From contig CAMJAG010000038.1 of the NCBI GenBank assembly GCA_946403545.1, positions 1-10,021 of the forward strand: DNA of 10,021 bases, given 5' to 3'. Below, piece after piece: positions 4,823 to 10,021 of this stretch (positions within the stretch are counted from its first letter, which is position 1; each line of letters starts with the position of its first letter). Both the position numbers and the translations under genes were made by a program. The stretch comes from an uncultured Caryophanales bacterium. Lineage in GTDB: Bacteria; Bacillota_I; Bacilli_A; RFN20; CAG-826. The notes beneath the pieces are model-generated. The model did no database searches and was not told the origin of the DNA. It worked only from the letters and a program-made list of their open reading frames with translations.

Positions 4823-6922
4823 CTTTCCTCTCTTTATGCGTTCCATGTAATCACATTTTGGATAATTGGAACATCCTAAGAACATTCCATATTTGCCTTT
4901 TTTCTTAACAAGTGGAGATCCACATTTTGGACAAATCTTATCTGTTTTTTGTTCTTCAGGAATTGTAGTTGGTTTTTCTTCTTGTTTGATATAGTGACAT
5001 TTTGGGAAACCTGAACATGCGATGAACACTTTTCCTTTTTTATCTTTTCTCTCTACGAGAGGTCTACCACATTCTGGACATAATTCACCAGTTTCCACGA
5101 CTTGTTTTGGTTCTTTTTTAACATATTTACAAGTTGGGAAGTTGCTACATCCAACAAATTGACCATTTTTGCCTTCTTTGATAATAAGATCAGCACCACA
5201 GATTGGACATTTTTCACCAGTCTTGATTGGGTCATCTTTGTACATGATTTCATTAGCTTTTTCTATATCCTTAATAAATGGATAATAGAAGTCACTTAAT
5301 GTCTTAACTCTAGTGTCATTTCCAGCCTCAACGTTATCGAGTTTCTTTTCCATTTGAGCAGTATATTTGACATTTACAATGTCAGGGAAGTACTTTTCAA
5401 GAACGTGAGCAGTCTTTTTACCTTGTTCTGTTAAGGTTAAAATACCTGCTGTATTGACCACATATTTTCTTGCTCTTAATGTTTCAATTGTAGTTGCGTA
5501 AGTAGATGGTCTACCAATACCAACTTCTTCCATTAATTTAACAATTTTAGCTTCAGAATAATGTGCTGGAGGTTGAGTGAATTTTTGTTCTGCTTTCTTT
5601 TCTTTTAAATCGAAGTAGTCATCAACATTGATATCAGGGAAAGATCCGTTATAATCTTTGACATCATCGACTTCAGAATAGATAGCTTCATAACCTTTGA
5701 ATACTGTATGAGTTAATTCAAATTTGAATGTATATTCTCCACCTTGGAGAGTAACAATCATTACTTCTTCTTTCTTAGCTTTCATCAAACTAGCAAGAGC
5801 GCGATTATAAATTAACTTATATAAGTTATATTGTTCAGTTGTTAAGTATTGTCTAACAGATTCTGGTGTTCTATGGTTACTTGATGGACGGATAGCTTCG
5901 TGTGCATCTTGCATTAAACCAATAGTTTTAATCTTCTTAGCGTGACCAAGATATTCTTTGCCAAAAGTTTCAACAATATAGTTAGTCGCGTGTTCAATAA
6001 ATGTAGGTGATAAACGTGTGGAGTCTGTACGCATGTAAGTGATTAAACCCATGTGCTCGCCACCGACATCGATGCCTTCATATAATTGTTGTGCGATTAA
6101 TTGTGTACGTTTAGTTTTAAACTTTAATCTAGCGAATGCTTCTTGTTGTAAAGTTGAAGTTGTAAATGGTTCTTTGCTTTCTTTTGTTTTGAAAGTCTTT
6201 TCAACATTAACAACTTTTAATTTATCAGGAATACCAGCGAGGATTTCGTTAGCATCTTTTTCGTTATTGATTTCAATTTTTTCACCGTTTTTACCGACAA
6301 AAGTTAAGTCAAAATCATGATTGAGAATGTTTGCTTTAGTTAAAATATTCCAATATTCTTTGCTTACGAAATTTTCGATTTCAAGTTCGTGATCATAAAT
6401 CATTTTTAAAGTCGCGGATTGCACTCTTCCTGCGCTTCTAGATTTGATTTTCTTATAGATTAAGGTAGATAACTTAAAACCTAAAATTCTGTCTAAAATA
6501 CGGCGTGTTTCTTGTGATTGAACAAGATTTAAGTCGATTGTTCTTGGATTAGCAATAGCCTCACCAATAGAACTTCTAGTAATTTCGTGGAATTCTAGTC
6601 TTTTTGTTTTATTAACATCAAGTCCTAAAACTTGAGTTAAATGCCATGCGATAGCCTCCCCTTCTCTATCAGGGTCGGTTGCAAGAATAACTTCATCACA
6701 TTTACTAGCTTTTTCTTTAAGTCCACGGACTACTCTTTCTTTGTTTTTATTAATAATGTAAGTAGCTGCAAAGTCATGTTCTACGTCCACACCTAAACCA
6801 CCCTTGCCACTTGTAGCAAGGTCACGTACGTGTCCAAGAGAAGCTTGTACATCGTAGTTTTCACCGAGGTATCTTTTGATCGTATTACATTTTGCAGGAG
6901 ACTCAACAATAACTAATTTCAT
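4814..6922 (-). CDS. topA: DNA topoisomerase I
   Basis: Type IA topoisomerase of 702 residues that relaxes negative supercoils through a transient 5'-phosphotyrosine break. The TOPRIM domain opens with LVIVESPAK (3-11; E7) and has the metal-binding TDPDREGEA at 82-90 (D83, D85, E87). The catalytic tyrosine is Y296 in LITYMRTDST, with R298 beside it. The C-terminus carries three complete four-cysteine zinc ribbons, each beginning CP-x-CG and ending in a C-x(5)-C pair, then a basic tail, the usual Firmicutes arrangement. The ATG at 6922 begins the conserved motif. An in-frame TTG at 6937 would lie upstream of the predicted transcription start and is rejected. There is no Shine-Dalgarno sequence, and the expected leader is about nine bases. 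The gene has its own strong promoter and terminator. Confidence 0.98.
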   Translation of the reverse strand: MKLVIVESPAKCNTIKRYLGENYDVQASLGHVRDLATSGKGGLGVDVEHDFAATYIINKNKERVVRGLKEKASKCDEVILATDPDREGEAIAWHLTQVLGLDVNKTKRLEFHEITRSSIGEAIANPRTIDLNLVQSQETRRILDRILGFKLSTLIYKKIKSRSAGRVQSATLKMIYDHELEIENFVSKEYWNILTKANILNHDFDLTFVGKNGEKIEINNEKDANEILAGIPDKLKVVNVEKTFKTKESKEPFTTSTLQQEAFARLKFKTKRTQLIAQQLYEGIDVGGEHMGLITYMRTDSTRLSPTFIEHATNYIVETFGKEYLGHAKKIKTIGLMQDAHEAIRPSSNHRTPESVRQYLTTEQYNLYKLIYNRALASLMKAKKEEVMIVTLQGGEYTFKFELTHTVFKGYEAIYSEVDDVKDYNGSFPDINVDDYFDLKEKKAEQKFTQPPAHYSEAKIVKLMEEVGIGRPSTYATTIETLRARKYVVNTAGILTLTEQGKKTAHVLEKYFPDIVNVKYTAQMEKKLDNVEAGNDTRVKTLSDFYYPFIKDIEKANEIMYKDDPIKTGEKCPICGADLIIKEGKNGQFVGCSNFPTCKYVKKEPKQVVETGELCPECGRPLVERKDKKGKVFIACSGFPKCHYIKQEEKPTTIPEEQKTDKICPKCGSPLVKKKGKYGMFLGCSNYPKCDYMERIKRGKRN

Positions 6923-6938
6923 AATTTTTGCAAACAAA

Positions 6939-6967
6939 ACTATATTGCCAATTCAAGCCTGTGTCAA
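6939..6967 (-). promoter_or_regulatory. Strong sigma-A-type promoter of topA
   Basis: On the minus strand, a perfect TTGACA (6962-6967) is followed after exactly 17 bases by TATAGT (6939-6944, five of six consensus bases). AT-rich sequence upstream could act as an UP element. The last base of the -10 is 16 bases from the topA ATG, so transcription should start about nine bases before it. This is the best promoter match in the window. Confidence 0.85.
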
Positions 6968-6991
6968 CGGCATTTTTACTATATATCCTTA

Positions 6992-7016
6992 TTAAATAAT
7001 ATATACATTTATTTAA
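6992..7016. repeat. AT-only inverted repeat between dprA and topA
   Basis: TTAAATAA and TTATTTAA form a perfect 8-pair inverted repeat around nine bases, in the 107-base gap between dprA and topA. With no G or C pairs and no following U-run it is a poor terminator. It lies about 25 bases upstream of the topA -35 element, so a regulator site is possible. Chance is also plausible in sequence this AT-rich. Confidence 0.3.
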
Positions 7017-7029
7017 CATTTTTTTGAGG

Positions 7030-7809
7030 TTAATAAGTGTTCAATACCTGTCTCACATCATTACCTGTTTCAATCAAATTAGCCCCTTCATTGATAAGCG
7101 TATTGTTGTAATATCCAGACCCAACTGGATAAGGAATTGACATTAAATCACGATTAAATGAACACGCCATATTAGCAGAACTTAATGTTCCAGATGCTTC
7201 TTTACAATCAAAAATAATTAGCCCTTTAGATAAACCGACAACTATTCTATTTCTCATGATGAAATTTTGAGGGTCAGGTGTAGTTCCCTCAGGGTATTCG
7301 CTAAGTAGCAAATGATCCTTCTTAATCTTGTCTTGAAGTCCCCTATTACTTTCTGGGTAGTAATAATCTATTCCGCCTCCTAAAACGGCAACGGTTTTGC
7401 CCTCTGCTTCCATGCATGTTTTATGCGCTAGAGAATCTATCCCTACAGCGAGTCCCGAAACTATCTTATAATCAAGTGCAATCTCCTTAACTATGTTGAC
7501 CAGATTTTCAGAACCATATTTACTAGGTTCTCTAGCGCCCACAACAGATATGTTTTTCGTATAGTCTTTAGCGAGCTTAATATCGCCATAGTAAAACAAT
7601 ACAAATGGTGATTTTTGAATTTGCTTTAGCTGTTGTGGGTAATCCTCATCTAAATAGGTAACAGCTTTGCATTTCATATTTGTTTTAAATGATAGGAGTT
7701 CATCGTCATCGATATACTCCTTATGTCTGATTGCTTCTAAGATACGATCCCAATTACCTTTGTATTTAATTGCGAAGTATATTAGAGCATCGCTTCCAGT
7801 GATTTCCAT
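7030..7809 (-). CDS. dprA: DNA processing protein DprA (Smf), short form
   Basis: DprA binds single-stranded DNA and loads RecA, protecting DNA taken up in transformation. Many non-competent bacteria also keep it. The 259-residue protein consists mainly of the Rossmann-like core: YPQQLKQI-x-KSPFVLFYYG (57-75), VVGAREPSKYG (89-99), SGLAVGIDSLAH (118-129), AVLGGGIDYYYP (141-152), SEYPEG (170-175), MRNRIVVGLS (185-194) and ASGTLSSANMA (205-215). V122 replaces the basic residue usual in SGLA(R/K)GID, and the usual VPG motif is IPYPVG. There is no C-terminal winged-helix domain, and the N-terminal region is short. AGGGAGGA before the ATG is a good ribosome site but is paired in a hairpin. Confidence 0.95.
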   Translation of the reverse strand: MEITGSDALIYFAIKYKGNWDRILEAIRHKEYIDDDELLSFKTNMKCKAVTYLDEDYPQQLKQIQKSPFVLFYYGDIKLAKDYTKNISVVGAREPSKYGSENLVNIVKEIALDYKIVSGLAVGIDSLAHKTCMEAEGKTVAVLGGGIDYYYPESNRGLQDKIKKDHLLLSEYPEGTTPDPQNFIMRNRIVVGLSKGLIIFDCKEASGTLSSANMACSFNRDLMSIPYPVGSGYYNNTLINEGANLIETGNDVRQVLNTY

Positions 7810-7810
7810 A

Positions 7811-7843
7811 ATAAAAATCCTCCCTACTATACTTAAAGGGAGG
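7811..7843 (-). promoter_or_regulatory. Hairpin burying the dprA ribosome binding site; possible rnhB terminator
   Basis: On the minus strand, CCTCCCT (7837-7843) pairs perfectly with AGGGAGG (7819-7825) across an 11-base loop, then A and TTTTTATT follow. The GC-rich stem plus T-run reads as a Rho-independent terminator for the lepB-rbgA-rnhB transcript. Its 3' arm is also the Shine-Dalgarno sequence of dprA. In any read-through transcript the site would be closed. TATAGT in the loop (7826-7831) could be a -10 element, with ATTGAA or TTGAAT at a short 15-16 base spacing as a weak -35. Confidence 0.6.
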
Positions 7844-7868
7844 TAAATTCAATTTGTTCCAAAAATTT

Positions 7869-8492
7869 TTAAAATAATGTCACTTTTTCTACAAAAAGTT
7901 CCTTAATAGGACCATATGAGAACCTATGTAGGCCTTTAACAGGTCCATATTTTTTAAGTGCTTCCATATGAATCTTTGTTCCGTAGCCCTTATGTTTCGC
8001 TATTCCGTATTCAGGATATTGTTTATCGAGTTCTTCACAAAGTCTATCTCTGGAAACCTTTGCGAGTATGCTTGCGGCTGCGATATTTACTGACAATGCG
8101 TCTCCATGTACGACATCAATTACAGGAACACTATAACCAGGAATTTTCATGCAATCTGTAAGGATTAAATCGTAGGAGTGATTCAAAGAATCAATTGCTT
8201 TTTTCATAGCTAGTCTAGACGCATTTAAAATATTAATTTCATCTATCTCTTCTACTGATACTGAACTAATAGCGTACGCCACTGCGTTTTTAATAATAAT
8301 GTCGAATGCTTTATCTCTTTGTTTTGGAGTCAATTGTTTGGAGTCATTGATTAATGGATCATAGAATCCTTCAGGCATAATAACAGCAGCAGCAAAAACA
8401 GGACCTAGTAAGCATCCTCTTCCTGCTTCATCTGTCCCGACAATATATTTAACTTTATCTGAATAATACTCTTTATCTAAATCTAGAGACAT
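7869..8492 (-). CDS. rnhB: Ribonuclease HII
   Basis: Cuts the RNA strand of RNA-DNA hybrids and starts removal of single ribonucleotides from DNA. The 207 residues match the family length. The catalytic acidic residues are all present: D21 and E22 in GTDEAGRG, D113 in ILTDCMKI and D131 in HGDALSVN. Their spacing (92, then 18) equals that of E. coli RNase HII. Other signatures are DSKQLTPKQR (50-59), SILAKVSRDR (141-150) and the KHKGYGTK region that recognises the ribonucleotide junction. The ATG shares one base with the rbgA stop codon (TAATG), with GGAG eight bases before it, so translation is coupled to rbgA. The rbgA-rnhB pair is conserved across Firmicutes. Confidence 0.97.
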   Translation of the reverse strand: MSLDLDKEYYSDKVKYIVGTDEAGRGCLLGPVFAAAVIMPEGFYDPLINDSKQLTPKQRDKAFDIIIKNAVAYAISSVSVEEIDEINILNASRLAMKKAIDSLNHSYDLILTDCMKIPGYSVPVIDVVHGDALSVNIAAASILAKVSRDRLCEELDKQYPEYGIAKHKGYGTKIHMEALKKYGPVKGLHRFSYGPIKELFVEKVTLF

Positions 8493-9340
8493 TAAGCTTT
8501 CTCCAAAGTAATTCTTCCTAATTTACCATCTTTAAATTCTTTTAATAATAAAGACTCTGCTCTCACTAAATCTAGTTGACCATTGGAGTCAACAAGCTTT
8601 CTTCTATCAGCGATTTGTTTAAGGACTTCTTCAGGAGTTGTAATCTCCTCAATGTCATATCTTTCTTTTAAAGATGAAGGATAATTCCTCTTTAAGATTT
8701 TAAGTAGAGATTCTACTAAAATGTGGTTTGGCAAGATATCTTCTTTAACACATCCAATAAGTGCTAAGTTGATGGACTTTGCTTGATCATCATAGTTCAT
8801 TGGAAGGATTCCAGGAGTGTCTAATAAAATGAAATCTTGGTTAACTTTAATGAATTGTTCACCACGAGTAAAACCAGGTTTATTTTGGACTCCAGCAGCT
8901 TTACGTTTTGCTAATTTATTGATTAAAGAAGACTTTCCAACATTAGGAATTCCCACGATCATAGTTTTGATTGGTTGAGGTTTCATTCCACGAGAAATTT
9001 CTTTTTGTCTTTTAGCTTTTCCAAGCTCAAAAATAGCTTTGTTAAGCGCGTCCCCAATCTTGTTTTCTGTGAGATTCATAACTAATAAATAGTCATATTT
9101 TGATTTGAGCTTCTCACTCCAGAGTTTTGTTTCGTTTGGGTCCGCTAAATCGGATTTCGTCATTAAAACTAGCTTCTTTTTGTTTGCAAGTGCCTTTTCT
9201 AGGTATGGATTTTGGCTAGATAATGGAGCACGCGCATCAAAAAGCTCAATGACAACATCAACGAGTTTAATCTTTTCTTCAATTTCTACCAAGGCTTTCT
9301 TCATGTGCCCTGGGAACCAATGTACATTGTTCGCTGGCAT
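8492..9340 (-). CDS. rbgA: Ribosome biogenesis GTPase RbgA (YlqF)
   Basis: Circularly permuted GTPase of 282 residues needed for late assembly of the 50S subunit. The N-terminus has the family signature HWFPGHM (7-13), in which H12 corresponds to the catalytic histidine of Bacillus RbgA. The permuted order is clear: DAR (35-37), G4 at 61-64, G1 GIPNVGKS (130-137), G2 around GFT (156-158), then G3 DTPG (174-177). The C-terminal RNA-binding region (about 180-282) holds LKERYDI and ends in GKLGRITLE. G4 reads TKSD where NKxD is usual; Thr at this place is tolerated in other GTPases such as Rac. The start is four bases past the lepB stop codon, with AAGAGG inside the end of lepB, so the genes are coupled. 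Confidence 0.97.
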   Translation of the reverse strand: MPANNVHWFPGHMKKALVEIEEKIKLVDVVIELFDARAPLSSQNPYLEKALANKKKLVLMTKSDLADPNETKLWSEKLKSKYDYLLVMNLTENKIGDALNKAIFELGKAKRQKEISRGMKPQPIKTMIVGIPNVGKSSLINKLAKRKAAGVQNKPGFTRGEQFIKVNQDFILLDTPGILPMNYDDQAKSINLALIGCVKEDILPNHILVESLLKILKRNYPSSLKERYDIEEITTPEEVLKQIADRRKLVDSNGQLDLVRAESLLLKEFKDGKLGRITLEKA

Positions 9341-9344
9341 ATGC

Positions 9345-10021
9345 TTACCTCTTAAAATATTTTGTTACTGGATAATAAGATTTTTCACTTACTTTTCCAG
9401 TAGTTTTATCTACTTTACAAGTACCTTCAATACCGATGAGGATACCTTGAATATTCTTTCTATAAATTCTTTGGTTTAAACTAGCGGAATCAGTGCTTCC
9501 TGCCCAGTTATCTCCAATAACCCAATATTCACCTTTTTCAAGGGTGATTGGCTCTGTATTCACTTTTTCTGTGTTTCCATAAGTGTTATAAGGTAGGTCA
9601 TATTTTACCCAATCACCCCAGAAACCATCCTTGTTTTTCTTACGTACAGTTATACTGTCAGTTTGTAGTGTAAATTGTTCACCTGGTAAAGCAACAATTC
9701 TTTTAATCTTATATTCAGCGGATTTGCTAAGTTGAACTTTATGTTCACTGTCTTGATAAATTGTCTTAACTTCGTTTCCATTAGAGTCGATCCAGCAATA
9801 ATCTGAATGACCTGCAACTATACATGGATAATAAGTGACCGCAATATCAAATCTTTTAGCGTTATCAATTGCGTAGCCATGTTTATCAATGAATCCGAAT
9901 TCGGCATTTTTTAGTGTTGGATTCATACTAAGACCATCAACGTATACGAAACCATAGTAGTTATTTTTAAACGCTAAGCATAACGCTATGGTAGTGACAA
10001 TAAGAATGGCTACTTGGCAAA
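9345..10021 (-). CDS. lepB: Signal peptidase I, missing its N-terminal start (right edge)
   Basis: Membrane-bound serine protease that removes signal peptides from exported proteins. The frame is open to the window edge; the first ATG in it (9926) lies inside the active-site motif and is not the start. The 225 visible residues begin with a membrane segment (VAILIVTTIALCLAF), followed outside the membrane by GLSMNPTL with the nucleophile Ser at 9927-9929. The general-base Lys is in KIKRIVALPGE, and box C is RFDIAV. The Ser-Lys gap is about 75 residues, against roughly 40 in Bacillus SipS, owing to a cysteine-containing insert. Box E reads GDNWAGSTDSA rather than the usual GDNR-x-x-S-x-DSR. This is a divergent but apparently complete active site. 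It is coupled to rbgA. Confidence 0.92.
   Translation of the reverse strand, partial: CQVAILIVTTIALCLAFKNNYYGFVYVDGLSMNPTLKNAEFGFIDKHGYAIDNAKRFDIAVTYYPCIVAGHSDYCWIDSNGNEVKTIYQDSEHKVQLSKSAEYKIKRIVALPGEQFTLQTDSITVRKKNKDGFWGDWVKYDLPYNTYGNTEKVNTEPITLEKGEYWVIGDNWAGSTDSASLNQRIYRKNIQGILIGIEGTCKVDKTTGKVSEKSYYPVTKYFKR

Noticed and set aside
6923..6937. Upstream TTG start for topA, adding five residues
   Set aside because: The near-consensus promoter places the transcription start downstream of this codon, and the conserved protein begins at the ATG.
6992..7016. Inverted repeat after dprA as a terminator
   Set aside because: The stem contains only A-T pairs and no U-run follows, so it was listed as a repeat only.
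9345..9926. lepB starting at the ATG at 9926
   Set aside because: That Met is part of the active-site SMNPTL motif. The frame continues upstream through the catalytic Ser and a membrane segment to the window edge.
1..10021. CRISPR arrays, insertion sequences, tRNA or rRNA genes, defence systems
   Set aside because: Reading both strands showed no regularly spaced repeats, transposase, cloverleaf or defence-type gene. The gaps are too short to hide them.

Overview
The window is ordinary, gene-dense chromosome from an AT-rich, low-GC Gram-positive-type bacterium (Bacilli, Erysipelotrichia or a Mollicutes-related lineage). The evidence is AT-rich coding sequence, good Shine-Dalgarno sites on most genes, several Rho-independent terminators, a lipobox lipoprotein, and a gene order that is a shortened form of the Bacillus rbgA-rnhB-dprA-topA-codV(xerC)...rpsB-tsf-pyrH-frr region. 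The standard code applies: every tryptophan codon checked is TGG, and no TGA interrupts a conserved gene. All ten visible stop codons are TAA (nine) or TAG (one). No organism can be named from this alone.

Every gene is on the minus strand, so transcription runs from the right edge to the left. In that order the genes are: a signal peptidase I gene cut by the right edge (lepB); rbgA, a GTPase for 50S assembly; rnhB, ribonuclease HII; dprA, a DNA-processing protein; topA, topoisomerase I; a Xer-type tyrosine recombinase; then rpsB-tsf and pyrH-frr; and finally an unidentified lipoprotein gene cut by the left edge. lepB-rbgA-rnhB are packed with gaps of 4 and -1 bases and look like one translationally coupled transcript.

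The boundaries carry readable signals. A hairpin whose 3' arm is the dprA ribosome binding site separates rnhB from dprA. topA has a near-consensus promoter (TTGACA, 17 bases, TATAGT). The topA stop codon lies inside its own terminator. rpsB has a promoter and a structured leader of about 120 bases. Terminators follow tsf and frr, and a perfect 8+8 palindrome overlaps the likely promoter of the lipoprotein gene.

Functionally the window joins translation (S2, EF-Ts, RRF, RbgA), nucleotide supply (UMP kinase), chromosome topology and dimer resolution (TopA, Xer), DNA repair and uptake (RNase HII, DprA) and secretion (LepB). There is no phage, transposon, CRISPR, tRNA or rRNA gene. No stretch over 300 bases lacks a gene; the longest gap, before rpsB, is about 170 bases. 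I found no new multi-gene system. The points worth a second look are regulatory (dprA hairpin, rpsB leader, short leaders of topA and xerC, lipoprotein operator) and structural (S2 tails, divergent LepB).
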